Assembly (NCBI GenBank): GCA_047692235.1
Contig: JBLLJR010000004.1
Span: 1-64,000, forward strand
Length of the DNA stretch: 64,000 bases
Direction of reading: 5' to 3'
Source of the DNA: JBLLJR01 sp047692235
Lineage (GTDB): Bacteria > Pseudomonadota > Gammaproteobacteria > Enterobacterales > Enterobacteriaceae
Position numbers and translations under genes: made by a program. Shown here in pieces: positions 43,618 through 55,309 of this stretch. The notes beneath the pieces were generated by a model. It was given only the letters and a program-made list of their open reading frames with translations, did not search any database and was not told where the DNA came from. Positions within the stretch are counted from its first letter, which is position 1. Each line of letters starts with the position of its first letter.

Positions 43618-43975
43618 TATTATGAGTAATTACTTTTAATAAAAATATTTAATTATTATATAATAATGTACATTACATTATCAAATTCATATTTATTATT
43701 TTATATAATACTTATGAATAAATAATATTTATTAATTTTTAATTAAAATTTAGTTTTTTAGTGAAAAAATAATCTATGTATTATTTATAATAGTATAATT
43801 ATTATAAATTTAGTAATTATTAAAAATATATAATATATTATTTATATATAAATATAAAAATTAAGTATTTTATTATTCATTTGTAAATATATTTAACTTC
43901 AAAACATATAAATAAATTATATTTAAAAACATAAATAATAATGTAAAAACTAATGTATAATTATGGATATTAATA
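43618..43975. other. 358-nt AT-rich divergent intergenic region
   Basis: Between rpmB (minus) and dut (plus); it must hold both promoters. No open reading frame, RNA gene or repeat was recognised. radC and coaBC, which lie here in E. coli, have left no recognisable remnant. Confidence 0.5.
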
Positions 43976-44434
43976 ATGAAAAAAATTAAAATTAAAATTC
44001 TAGATCAAAGAATAGGTAAAGAATTTCCATTACCTAGTTGTATTACATATGGTTCATCTGGTTTAGATTTACGAGCATGTATTAATTCACCTATATGTAT
44101 TGATTCTAATAAAACTATGATAATTAATACTGGTTTCGCTATTCATATTAATAACATTAACGTAACAGCATTAATTTTACCTAGATCTGGTATAGGACAT
44201 AAACATGGAATAGTATTAAGTAATTTAGTTGGAGTAATTGATTCAGATTATCAAGGTGAGATTATGGTTGCTTTATGGAACCGTAGTAATAAAAAATTTT
44301 TTGTCTATCCTGGTAATAGGATTGCTCAAATGATTTTTATTCCTATAATAAAAACGAAATTTGATATAGTGAAATCTTTTGATGAAATTACTTTAAGATC
44401 AAAAAAAAGTTTTGGTCATTCAGGAGTTAAATAA
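43976..44434 (+). CDS. dut: Deoxyuridine 5'-triphosphate nucleotidohydrolase
   Basis: Hydrolyses dUTP to dUMP, keeping uracil out of DNA and feeding thymidylate synthesis. The 152-residue product equals E. coli Dut. Motif 1 is SSGLDLRA, motif 2 PRSGIGHKHGIVL, motif 3 GVIDSDYQGEIMVALWNR, motif 4 GNRIAQMIF. Motif 5 at the C-terminus reads RSKKSFGHSG where E. coli has RGEGGFGHSG, so several of its glycines are lost. The trimeric core is otherwise intact. It is convergent with pyrE (33 nt apart); slmA is missing. Confidence 0.96.
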   Translation: MKKIKIKILDQRIGKEFPLPSCITYGSSGLDLRACINSPICIDSNKTMIINTGFAIHINNINVTALILPRSGIGHKHGIVLSNLVGVIDSDYQGEIMVALWNRSNKKFFVYPGNRIAQMIFIPIIKTKFDIVKSFDEITLRSKKSFGHSGVK

Positions 44435-44467
44435 TAAAATAAACTTAAAAATTAAATATAATATTTT

Positions 44468-45109
44468 TTAATAAATATATTTATTACGATATTCTTGCAT
44501 ATAAATTAATTTATCTAACATAATATTTTTATTTTTCAAATATAAAATAATATCACTTATATTGACTATTGAGTATATTTTACATTTATGGTTATTTTCT
44601 ATTTTAATTTTAGTTAATATTTTATTAATATTAATTTCTTCTCTATTTACTGATACGATTATATTTTCTACATTAGATTTTTGTTGTTTTATTAATTTTA
44701 TAGATTCACTTATAGTAATTCCAGATGTTAAAACATCATCTAATATAAGAATATTTCCTTGTAAATTACACCCAACAATAGAACTAACTTCTCCATAATT
44801 TTTATTTTCTTTTCTAGAAAAAGCATAAGGAACATTTAATTTAAAATATTTTGATAATGCAATAGCTGTAGAAATTACTATTGGAATACCTTTATATGCA
44901 GGACTGAATAACATATTAAACTTTATTCCTAATTTTATAATCATAGTAGCATATACTTTACCTAAAAAAAGTAAATCTAAACCAGTATTAAGCGCTCCAA
45001 TATTAAAAAAATATGGACTTATACGACCAGATTTTAAAATAAATTTCCCAAATTGTAAAACTTGTCTGTTTATTAAAAATTCAATAAATTTATATTTATA
45101 ATTTTTCAT
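44468..45109 (-). CDS. pyrE: Orotate phosphoribosyltransferase
   Basis: Joins orotate to PRPP in UMP synthesis. The 213-residue product equals E. coli PyrE. It starts MKNYKYKFIEFLINRQVLQFG and keeps LKSGRISPYFFN, PAYKGIPIVISTAIAL, SRKENKNYGE with catalytic-loop lysines, and the PRPP motif ILILDDVLTSGITI. PRPP comes from prs in this window. The dut-slmA-pyrE locus of E. coli is kept with slmA missing. Confidence 0.97.
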   Translation of the reverse strand: MKNYKYKFIEFLINRQVLQFGKFILKSGRISPYFFNIGALNTGLDLLFLGKVYATMIIKLGIKFNMLFSPAYKGIPIVISTAIALSKYFKLNVPYAFSRKENKNYGEVSSIVGCNLQGNILILDDVLTSGITISESIKLIKQQKSNVENIIVSVNREEININKILTKIKIENNHKCKIYSIVNISDIILYLKNKNIMLDKLIYMQEYRNKYIY

Positions 45110-45262
45110 AAAATAACATCCTTATTATAGAAATATTTTTAATAAAATTTAAATTTTAAATAGTATTTAAAATTACATATAAATAAGTATAATTGCATTA
45201 ATAATTTATTATTAATTAAAATTTAATAATATTAATTATAATATATTTATAAGTATTACAAT

Positions 45263-45724
45263 ATGAATGTATTTTATAATATAATTATTGCTCTTTGGAA
45301 TCAAGATTTTGATAAATTATCAAAACCACATTTAGTTTGGATAATTTATTTATTTATTTTTGTAATTTTATTTTCAGAAAATAGTATATTACCTGCTACA
45401 TTTCTACCTGAGGATAGTTTATTAATTTTATTGGGTATATTAACAGCTAAAGTAACATTAAATTTTCCATTTTCTATATTAATATTTACTGTTGCATCTT
45501 TTTTGGGTAGTTGGATAGGTTATTTACAAGGAAGATGGTTAAAAAATTTACCTAAGTATTACCATCAAAAAACATACACAATGTTTAATAAATATGGATT
45601 TTATGCTTTATTAATAGGTAGATTCATAGGTTTTATTAGAACATTGCTCCCAATTATAACTGGATTATCTGGATTAAATATTTATAAATTCTATTTTTTT
45701 AATTTTATTAGTGCTTTATTATAG
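45263..45724 (+). pseudogene. DedA-family membrane protein, interrupted by an amber codon
   Basis: DedA/YqjA/YghB-type inner-membrane protein; the family is linked to undecaprenyl phosphate or phospholipid flipping. The first 153 codons read cleanly, with FLPEDSLLILLG, SWIGYLQGRWL and GRFIGFIRTLLPIITGLSG. A TAG at 45722-45724 stands exactly where E. coli YqjA and YghB have Trp (GLLWV). The frame continues in register after it (VCIFISIGFLLVK, then LVMFPLIMLVIGII) to a TAA at 45971-45973 inside the antisense of rnpB, with no other stop. A single TGG to TAG change explains it. It may be a young pseudogene or need readthrough. Confidence 0.85.
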
Positions 45725-45908
45725 GTATGTATATTCATATCTATAGGTTTTTTATTAGTAAAAACAACAATATTTCAAATATATGAAAAAACTTTAACTT
45801 TTTTATTAGTTATGTTTCCTTTAATTATGTTAGTTATTGGGATTATAAGTTCTATATTATATTTAATATATAAAAGTAACAAAAAAAATAAATTTTATAC
45901 AAAACTTT

Positions 45909-46285
45909 TTGAAGTTGACAATAAGCCGGATTCTGTCTTGGATAGTCATTTATCTAGATTATTATTCACATAATAATTCAAGCGGCTTACCATATTCAAT
46001 AATACGAGCAATAAGAATATATTTAGCCTTGCTCCTGGTGGAAGTTTACAATAACCATATTTTGTTACCAAATATGCGGTGAGCTCTTACCAACACCATT
46101 GCACCCTTACCTTTTTAAATATTTTAAATAAGGCGGTATATTTTCTGTTGCACTTGTCGTAGATTTACATCTTCCCAGAAATTATCTGGCACCATGCTCT
46201 ATGGAGTCCGGACTTTCCTCTGTTTATATATAAAATTATAATAATTAAATATTTTTATTAAACAGCGACTATCTAGTACAACTTC
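45909..46285 (-). ncRNA. rnpB: RNase P RNA (type A)
   Basis: Catalytic RNA that matures tRNA 5' ends. On the minus strand the hallmarks appear in order: 5' GAAGTTG, GAGGAAAGTCCGGACTCC, ACAAGTGCAACAGAAA, GGTAAGGGTGCAA, GGTAAGAGCTCACCGC, CAGGAGCAAGGCTAAATA, and AGACAGAATCCGGCTTA near the 3' end. The terminal GAAGTTG and CAACTTC pair as P1. It is about 377 nt, like E. coli M1 RNA, with the outer helices turned A+U-rich. Its 3' end overlaps the extended reading frame of the DedA gene on the other strand. Ends are approximate. Confidence 0.96.
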
Positions 46286-46337
46286 AAAATTAATATTATA
46301 ACTAATTATTATTAAAATTTATATCAATTAAAATATA

Positions 46338-46410
46338 TAGGTCGTGCAGGATTCGAACCTGCGACCAATTGATTAAAAGTCAACTGCTCTACCGACTGAG
46401 CTAACGACCC
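46338..46410 (-). tRNA. tRNA-Lys (UUU)
   Basis: 73-nt gene with anticodon TTT in CTTTTAA and stem TTGA/TCAA. The body equals E. coli tRNA-Lys at nearly all positions, except that position 72 is T, giving a G1-U72 wobble. CCA is not encoded. It follows tRNA-Val, and the pair diverges from gltX as valU-lysV does in E. coli. Confidence 0.96.
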
Positions 46411-46431
46411 AAAATTAAATTACAAAATATA

Positions 46432-46504
46432 TAGGTGATGACGGACTTGAACCGCCGACCCCCTCCTTGTAAGGGAGGTGCTCTCCCAACTGAGCTAATC
46501 ACCC
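46432..46504 (-). tRNA. tRNA-Val (UAC)
   Basis: 73-nt gene with anticodon TAC in CTTACAA and stem CCTCC/GGAGG. Position 72 is T, giving a G1-U72 wobble as in the neighbouring tRNA-Lys. CCA is not encoded. It is separated from tRNA-Lys by 21 nt. Confidence 0.96.
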
Positions 46505-46663
46505 AATGAATATAGCAAAGTGCTAATATATATTGTAAATATTTTTATATATAATATAAAGTATTATGATTTTTATTTCAATAAATTAATTATATTTATT
46601 AAATAAAATAAGTTAGTATTAATGTACTTAATAATTTATATATTACATGTAGGATATGATATT

Positions 46664-48064
46664 TTGACAATTAAAACTCGTTTTGCACCTAGTCCAACTG
46701 GTTTTTTACATCTTGGAAATATACGTACTGCATTATATGCATGGTTATTTGCTAAAATTAATAAAGGTAAATTTTTATTACGCATAGAAGATACAGATTT
46801 AAATAGATTAAACCAAAATTCAATTCAATATATTATTAATAGTATAAATTGGTTAAATATAGATTATGATGAAAAAATTTATTTACAATCAAATAGATTG
46901 AAAAGATATCAATTTTTCTTAAATAAATTATTAAATTTAAATCTAGCATATAAATGCTATTGTTCTGAAAAACGCCTATATAATTTACGTAAATTACAAA
47001 TGTTAAATAAACAAAAACCTCGCTATGATAGATTATGTATTAATAACACAAATAAAAAAATTAATAAACCATATGTAATACGTTTTAAAAATCCTAAAAC
47101 AGGATCAGTTATATTTAATGATATAATATACGGTAAAATTAAATTTAATAATGAAGAATTAGATGATTTTATAATTAAACGTACAAATGGTTCATTTACT
47201 TATAATTTTTGTGTAATAGTTGATGATTATGATATGTCTATTACACATGTTATTAGAGGATCTGATCACATTAATAATACTCCTAGACAAATTAATATAA
47301 TAAAAGCTATTGGGGCTCCTATACCTTTTTATATACATATACCTATAATCTTTAATCATGATGGTACAAAACTTTCTAAAAGAAATGGGTCAATGGGTAT
47401 TATGGAATATAGAGATTGTGGATTTTTACCTGAAGCTATATTAAATTATTTAGTAAAATTAGGATGGTCTGATGGTAATAGAGAAATTTTTAGTTTAAAT
47501 AATTTGAAAAAAGTATTTAATTTAAATTCTATAAATAAATCATCAAGTAGATTGAATTTAAAAAAATTACTATGGATAAATCATTTTTATATAAAAAATT
47601 TACCTGAAGATAAAATTCTAAAACATTTAATATGGCATTTTAATAATCAACGAATTAATATTAATAATGGTCCATCATTAAAAAATATTTTAATGATGTT
47701 TAAAAATAAATATAAAACACTTAAAGAAATAGTTGAAAACTGTAAATATTTTTATGAAGATTTTTCTAATTTTAATTATAAAAATTATAGTACTTACTTA
47801 AATAAGTATTCTATAAAAATATTAAAGTATATAAGAAACAAATTACTAAAAATTAATAAATGGGATGAAAAATTAATAAAATATATCATACAAAAAGCAT
47901 CAATATCATTAAATATAAGTATGAAAGATATATGTATGCCATTACGAATTGCTCTAACTCAAAAAAGAGAATCTCCTTCAATGTATTTAACTATTTATAA
48001 TATAGGTAAATTACGTTCAATACAACGTATAAATATGGCTTTATCTTTTATACAAAATTTGTAA
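46664..48064 (+). CDS. gltX: Glutamyl-tRNA synthetase
   Basis: Class I synthetase that charges tRNA-Glu. An ATG lies at 46622, but the better start is TTG at 46664: AGGA stands 9 nt upstream and the product opens MTIKTRFAPSPTGFLHLGN, matching E. coli MKIKTRFAPSPTG. That gives 466 residues (E. coli 471). HIGH-like HLGN, the zinc-type CYCSEKRL segment, and the KMSKS-like TKLSKRNG are visible. The C-terminal anticodon domain is complete (MPLRIALT, SIQRINMAL). It diverges from the tRNA-Val/tRNA-Lys pair, as in E. coli. Confidence 0.95.
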   Translation: MTIKTRFAPSPTGFLHLGNIRTALYAWLFAKINKGKFLLRIEDTDLNRLNQNSIQYIINSINWLNIDYDEKIYLQSNRLKRYQFFLNKLLNLNLAYKCYCSEKRLYNLRKLQMLNKQKPRYDRLCINNTNKKINKPYVIRFKNPKTGSVIFNDIIYGKIKFNNEELDDFIIKRTNGSFTYNFCVIVDDYDMSITHVIRGSDHINNTPRQINIIKAIGAPIPFYIHIPIIFNHDGTKLSKRNGSMGIMEYRDCGFLPEAILNYLVKLGWSDGNREIFSLNNLKKVFNLNSINKSSSRLNLKKLLWINHFYIKNLPEDKILKHLIWHFNNQRININNGPSLKNILMMFKNKYKTLKEIVENCKYFYEDFSNFNYKNYSTYLNKYSIKILKYIRNKLLKINKWDEKLIKYIIQKASISLNISMKDICMPLRIALTQKRESPSMYLTIYNIGKLRSIQRINMALSFIQNL

Positions 48065-48213
48065 TTACAAATAAAATTTATTAGACTAAAATTAGTAAAA
48101 TATTAAAATTAATGTAAATAATTTATTAATAAAAAACAATATATTAATAATTTTTTATTATATAATAACTAATTTATATATTTATTTTATTAAATATATA
48201 GTTAACATACATA

Positions 48214-49215
48214 TCATGTTTTATTAATAAATTTTTCTATATTTAAGCTTAAATTTAAAGTACCTATGTTGTTAATTGCAGATATTATATAATATTTGTT
48301 AGTCCAATTTAGTTTATTAATTACATTATCTACAATTTTTTTAGCGTTATTTGAAGATATTAAATCTGATTTATTAAAAATTAACCATTGAGGTTTTATA
48401 AAAAGTTTATAACTATATTGCTTAAGTTCATTTAGTAATATTGTAATATTTTCTATAGGATTATTATATATCGGCAATAAATCTACTAAATGTAATAATA
48501 ATTTACAACGTTCTAAATGTTTAAGAAAATTTATTCCTAATCCACGTCCAGAAGATGCTCCTTTAATTAATCCAGGAATATCTGCTATAGTAAAATTATT
48601 ATTATTAACTTTAACAACGCCTAAATTAGGTACTAAAGTTGTAAATGGATAATGAGCTATTTTCGTTTTAGATGATGATATAGATCGAGTCAATGTAGAT
48701 TTACCAGAATTTGGTAATCCTAACATACCAACATCAGCTAATAATATTAATTGTAATTTAAGATTATTAATTTCACCCTTAGTACCATTAGTTTTTTTAT
48801 ACGGAGCTCTATTAATTGAAGATTTAAATCTATTATTACCTAAACCAGGTAATCCACCTTTTGCAACAATTACAATTTGATGATTATAGATCATATCTTT
48901 AACAATAATATTAGTATCTGTATTTAAAATTCTTGTTCCTACTGGAACTTTTATTACTAGATCTTTACCACGTTTCCCAGTACAATTACAACCCTTGCCG
49001 TTACCTCCATGTTCAGCTTGAAAAATTTTTTTAAAATTATATTCTATTAAAGTATTGATATTTTTATCAGTACTTATAAATACATTACCTCCGTTATTAC
49101 CATTACCACCATCAGGTCCTCCATAAGCTATATTTTTTTCTCGTAAAAAACTAATACAACCATCACCTCCATTACCTCCGATGACTTTAATATAAGCTTC
49201 ATCAATAAATTTCAT
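48214..49215 (-). CDS. obgE: GTPase ObgE/CgtA
   Basis: Essential GTPase of 50S assembly and stress signalling. The 333-residue product has the glycine-rich Obg domain (residues 1-158, for example GGNGGDGCISF and GGNGKGC), then the G domain with GLPNSGKSTLTR, the switch region ending PFTTLVPNLGVV, DIPGLIKGASSGRGLG and NKSDL. E. coli ObgE has 390 residues; here the acidic, variable C-terminal tail is missing, a common loss. It lies 51 nt after rpmA; yhbE, between them in E. coli, is missing. Confidence 0.96.
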   Translation of the reverse strand: MKFIDEAYIKVIGGNGGDGCISFLREKNIAYGGPDGGNGNNGGNVFISTDKNINTLIEYNFKKIFQAEHGGNGKGCNCTGKRGKDLVIKVPVGTRILNTDTNIIVKDMIYNHQIVIVAKGGLPGLGNNRFKSSINRAPYKKTNGTKGEINNLKLQLILLADVGMLGLPNSGKSTLTRSISSSKTKIAHYPFTTLVPNLGVVKVNNNNFTIADIPGLIKGASSGRGLGINFLKHLERCKLLLHLVDLLPIYNNPIENITILLNELKQYSYKLFIKPQWLIFNKSDLISSNNAKKIVDNVINKLNWTNKYYIISAINNIGTLNLSLNIEKFINKT

Positions 49216-49266
49216 TATTAATTCCTAATATATAGTAATATTGATTTATTATTATATTCATAATAA

Positions 49267-49524
49267 TTAATTAGATACAATATTAACAAATTGTTTGTTT
49301 TTTATACCATTTTTTGTGAATTTAATTTCACCATTTACTAATGCAAATAAAGTATGATCTTTACCACATCCAACATTAATTCCAGGTTTAAATTTAGTAC
49401 CACGTTGACGTACTATAATGCTTCCTGCACATACCCATTCACCGCCAAAACATTTTATTCCTAAACGTTTACTTTCTGAATCTCTACCATTACGAGTCGA
49501 TCCACCAGCTTTCTTATGTGCCAT
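49267..49524 (-). CDS. rpmA: 50S ribosomal protein L27
   Basis: Protein whose N-terminus reaches the peptidyl transferase centre. The 85-residue product equals E. coli L27, starting [20 protein letters not shown], with no N-terminal prosequence, and with [20 protein letters not shown]. It lies 26 nt after rplU. Confidence 0.98.
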   Translation of the reverse strand: MAHKKAGGSTRNGRDSESKRLGIKCFGGEWVCAGSIIVRQRGTKFKPGINVGCGKDHTLFALVNGEIKFTKNGIKNKQFVNIVSN

Positions 49525-49550
49525 AATATATTACTCCAAATTATAATGTT

Positions 49551-49865
49551 TTATAATTTATCAATATTAGTTATTTTTATATCTGTAAATAATTGTCTAT
49601 GACCTTGACGTTTCATAAAATGTTTTCTTCTTTTAAATTTTATAATCATTATTTTATTATGTTTACCATGAGCAACTACTATTGCTATAATTTTTTTATT
49701 TTTTATATAAGGTTTTCCTAAATCAACTTTATTATTTTCTACAATCATTAAAACTTTATTTAATTCAATGATATCTCCAATTAAATTATCAAGTTTTTCT
49801 AAACGTATTATTTTACCCTTTTTTGCTAAATATTGTTTCCCACCACTTTGGAAAACTGCATACAT
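49551..49865 (-). CDS. rplU: 50S ribosomal protein L21
   Basis: 23S-binding protein. It has 104 residues (E. coli 103), beginning MYAVFQSGGKQYLAKKGKII and with the C-terminal FKRRKHFMKRQGHRQLFT. It heads the rplU-rpmA-obgE operon, as in E. coli. Confidence 0.97.
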   Translation of the reverse strand: MYAVFQSGGKQYLAKKGKIIRLEKLDNLIGDIIELNKVLMIVENNKVDLGKPYIKNKKIIAIVVAHGKHNKIMIIKFKRRKHFMKRQGHRQLFTDIKITNIDKL

Positions 49866-50056
49866 AATTAGATCTCCTAATCAAAAAATTAGATAAGTTT
49901 TATTTTTTATAAACATAAAATTTTTATAATTTACTTTTGTATTTAATAAATTTTATAATTTATATATAATTTATAATATAATATAGAAATAAATTTTGTA
50001 ATATATAATTATTTTTTATAAAATAAACAAAAACTTTAATAATAAGGATTATAATA

Positions 50057-50602
50057 ATGAATATAAATTTAATTAAATCAGGAAATAATATACCAAATGA
50101 TATTTATGTAATAATAGAAATATCATCTAATTCAAATCCTATAAAATACGAAATTAATAAAGAAACTGGAGCTTTATTTGTAGATAGATTTATACCCACA
50201 GCAATGTTTTATCCTTGTAATTATGGATATATAAACAATACTCTTTCTTCAGATGGAGATTCATTAGATGCATTAGTTATTTGTAATTATCCACTGTTAC
50301 CTTTATCTGTTATAAATTGTAAACCAATTGGTGTTCTAAATATGCAAGATGAACATGGTAATGATTCGAAAATCATATCTGTTCCAAGTAATAAATTATC
50401 AAATGAATTTAATTTAATTAATGATATACATGATTTAAACAATGATTTAAAAATGAGAATAATACATTTTTTTGAACATTATAAAAAATTAGAAAAAAAT
50501 AAATGGACTAAAATAAATGGATTATCAGATGCTAATCAAGCTAAAATAGAAATAGAATATGCATGTAAAAATTTTAAAAATAAATTACATAATAATCATT
50601 AA
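50057..50602 (+). CDS. ppa: Inorganic pyrophosphatase
   Basis: Soluble family I enzyme that hydrolyses PPi and pulls biosynthesis forward. It has 181 residues (E. coli 176). Substrate and metal residues are visible in IKYEINKETGALFVDRF, YPCNYGYI, DGDSLDALVI and the later MQDEHGND. An AAGGA sits 9 nt before the ATG. Its stop overlaps that of atpC on the other strand by 4 nt. Confidence 0.97.
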   Translation: MNINLIKSGNNIPNDIYVIIEISSNSNPIKYEINKETGALFVDRFIPTAMFYPCNYGYINNTLSSDGDSLDALVICNYPLLPLSVINCKPIGVLNMQDEHGNDSKIISVPSNKLSNEFNLINDIHDLNNDLKMRIIHFFEHYKKLEKNKWTKINGLSDANQAKIEIEYACKNFKNKLHNNH

Positions 50603-50850
50603 TTAGTTAATATAATAACTGTTTTTTGTTGTATTTCAAGTATACTTTCAGAAATATTGATAAATTTTTTATTCATTTTTTTATCTACTATTAGTAGAGG
50701 TCCAGGTTTAATTAAAGCAATAAGAGGAGAATGTCCAAATAAAATTTCCATTTCTCCTATTTCACTAGATATCTTAACTTTTATAACTAATCCTGAAAAT
50801 ATTTGTTTGTTATATCGTACAATATGTAAATTAAATTCTTTATTAAACAT
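50599..50850 (-). CDS. atpC: ATP synthase epsilon subunit, N-terminal domain only
   Basis: Central-stalk subunit linking gamma to the c-ring. E. coli epsilon has 139 residues: a beta-sandwich (about 1-85) and a C-terminal helical hairpin that can inhibit the enzyme. Here the product is 83 residues and ends right after the beta-sandwich (IFSGLVIKVKI, FGHSPLIALIKPG, ILEIQQKTVIILTN). The helices are absent, and the DNA beyond the stop belongs to ppa on the other strand. Coupling should be retained while epsilon inhibition is lost (inference). It is the last gene of the atp operon, 29 nt after atpD. Confidence 0.93.
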   Translation of the reverse strand: MFNKEFNLHIVRYNKQIFSGLVIKVKISSEIGEMEILFGHSPLIALIKPGPLLIVDKKMNKKFINISESILEIQQKTVIILTN

Positions 50851-50879
50851 AAGTTTTTATTTAAGTTATTAAATATTAA

Positions 50880-53146
<2,267 letters not shown>

Positions 53147-53195
53147 TTAGTATACCAAATTATATTTTTATAATTAAATAAAAAACCATTATATT

Positions 53196-54740
53196 TCACC
53201 AAGCATGATCTTTTTTAAACGTATCTAAAATTTTTTTAAAAATTTTTTTAACTTCGTTATTAAAAATACAATTTTTATTAATTTTAGCCATTATATCTTT
53301 ATGTTCTTTATCAATATAATTTATTAAATTTAATTCAAAACTATTAATTTCTAATAATTTAATATCATCCAAATAATTATTATCTATAGCAAATAATAGC
53401 AATGCTTGTTTAGCAACAGACATAGGATTATACTGTTTTTGCTTTAATAATTCAGTAACTTTTTGCCCATGATTTAATTGTTTCAATGTATTATCTTCTA
53501 AATCAGACGAAAATTGTGAAAAAGCTTTTAATTCTTTATATTGAGCTAGTGCGGTTCTAATGCCACTAGATAAAGATTTTATAATATGTGTTTGTGCAGT
53601 ACTTCCCACACGTGATACAGAAATTCCAGGATTAATAGCTGGTCTAATACCAGAATTAAATAAATTAGATTCTAAAAATATCTGACCATCAGTTATTGAA
53701 ATTACATTAGTAGGGATAAACGAAGTTACATCACCTGATTTTGTTTCAATTATAGGAATTGCAGTTAATGATCCTGTTTTATTTTTAATAATACCATTAG
53801 TACATTTTTCCACATACTCCTTGCTAACACAAGCGGATCGTTCTAATAACCTAGAATGTATATAAAATATATCTCCTGGATAAGCTTCTCTTCCTGGTGG
53901 TCTACGAAGTAATAAAGATATTTGTCTATAAGCAACAGCTTGTTTTGATAAATCATCATATACAATTAAAGCATTTTCACCTCGATCTCTAAAATATTCT
54001 CCTATAGAACATCCCGAATATGGAGCTAAATACTGTAAAACCGCAGGTTCAGAAGCAGAAGCAACAATCACAGTTGTATATTGTAAAGCATTATGTTCTA
54101 TTAATTTTTGTACCACATTTGTTATTGTTGATGCTTTTTGTCCTATAGCAACATAAATACACTTTATACCACTATACTTTTGATTAATAATAATATCTAA
54201 AGCTAATGAAGATTTACCAGTATTTCTATCTCCAATAATAAGTTCTCTTTGTCCACAGCCAATAGGAATCATTGTATCTATAGCTTTATATCCTGTTTGT
54301 ACAGGTTTAGTCACAGGATATCTATCAATGACATTAGGAGCAATTTTTTCTATAGGAGAAAAACCGTCATTTTGTATTGGACCTTTACAATCTATAGGTA
54401 TTCCAATAGCATTAATAACTCTTCCTAGTAAATTAGATCCAACAGGTATTTCAATAATTTTACCAGTGCATTGAACTTTAATTCCTTCAGATAAATTGCT
54501 ATAATCACCCATTACTGCTGCACATACAGAATCTCTTTCTAAATTCATAACTATAGCTAATTTACCTTCAGGTAGTTTAATTATTTCACTTTGCATGGCT
54601 AGTGATAAACCACTAATTCTAATAATACCATCATTTACAGAAATTATTGTTCCTTCATTACATTCAGTGTTTACAACATTAAATTCAACAATACGTTGTT
54701 TTATCAATTCACTAATTTCAGTAGAATTTAGTTGTTGCAT
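53196..54740 (-). CDS. atpA: ATP synthase subunit alpha
   Basis: Non-catalytic nucleotide-binding subunit of F1. It has 514 residues (E. coli 513). The P-loop reads [13 protein letters not shown] near residue 169, followed by [10 protein letters not shown], the arginine finger region [16 protein letters not shown] and the N-terminal ELIKQRI segment that binds delta. It lies between atpH (16 nt) and atpG (49 nt). Confidence 0.99.
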   Translation of the reverse strand: MQQLNSTEISELIKQRIVEFNVVNTECNEGTIISVNDGIIRISGLSLAMQSEIIKLPEGKLAIVMNLERDSVCAAVMGDYSNLSEGIKVQCTGKIIEIPVGSNLLGRVINAIGIPIDCKGPIQNDGFSPIEKIAPNVIDRYPVTKPVQTGYKAIDTMIPIGCGQRELIIGDRNTGKSSLALDIIINQKYSGIKCIYVAIGQKASTITNVVQKLIEHNALQYTTVIVASASEPAVLQYLAPYSGCSIGEYFRDRGENALIVYDDLSKQAVAYRQISLLLRRPPGREAYPGDIFYIHSRLLERSACVSKEYVEKCTNGIIKNKTGSLTAIPIIETKSGDVTSFIPTNVISITDGQIFLESNLFNSGIRPAINPGISVSRVGSTAQTHIIKSLSSGIRTALAQYKELKAFSQFSSDLEDNTLKQLNHGQKVTELLKQKQYNPMSVAKQALLLFAIDNNYLDDIKLLEINSFELNLINYIDKEHKDIMAKINKNCIFNNEVKKIFKKILDTFKKDHAW

Positions 54741-54756
54741 AATAATTATTGTATCC

Positions 54757-55290
54757 TTAAAAATTAATTTTTAAAAATTCAGATAGATTTTTTAAATATC
54801 CTTTGATACTACAATCAATTATTGAATCTTTTATATATATAATTATTCCAGATATTATTTTTTTATCAATAATACAAACAAACGAGACATTACATAGTAA
54901 TTTTTTTTTTATTACATTACAAATTGTTTCAAGTTGTAATTTATTTAACTTATAAGCAGAAATTATTTTAATTTCACAAATATTATTTTTCTCATTATTT
55001 AAGTCAATAAATTGTTTTAAAACATAAGGTACAATATTAAAACGCTTATTTTTTAAAATTAATTTAATCAAATTAATACCAAAAGAATTACAATATTTAT
55101 TACTTAATGATAGTAATATCTTTTGAAGATTACTGTTTATTACTAAACCAGAGTATAAATTTTTAATTTGATTATTTGATAAAATTATAGAAATAAATTT
55201 TAACATTGATAACCAATACTCTATACTATCAGATTCAACAGCAATTTTAAATATAGCTTTTGCATATGGACGAGCTATAGTATTTATCAT
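54757..55290 (-). CDS. atpH: ATP synthase subunit delta
   Basis: Peripheral-stalk cap joining F1 alpha to the b dimer. The 177-residue product equals E. coli delta. It opens with [15 protein letters not shown], the family hallmark, and ends in the C-terminal domain that contacts b ([21 protein letters not shown]). The middle is diverged. Confidence 0.95.
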   Translation of the reverse strand: MINTIARPYAKAIFKIAVESDSIEYWLSMLKFISIILSNNQIKNLYSGLVINSNLQKILLSLSNKYCNSFGINLIKLILKNKRFNIVPYVLKQFIDLNNEKNNICEIKIISAYKLNKLQLETICNVIKKKLLCNVSFVCIIDKKIISGIIIYIKDSIIDCSIKGYLKNLSEFLKINF

Positions 55291-55309
55291 AAAATTACAT
55301 TTTATCTCA

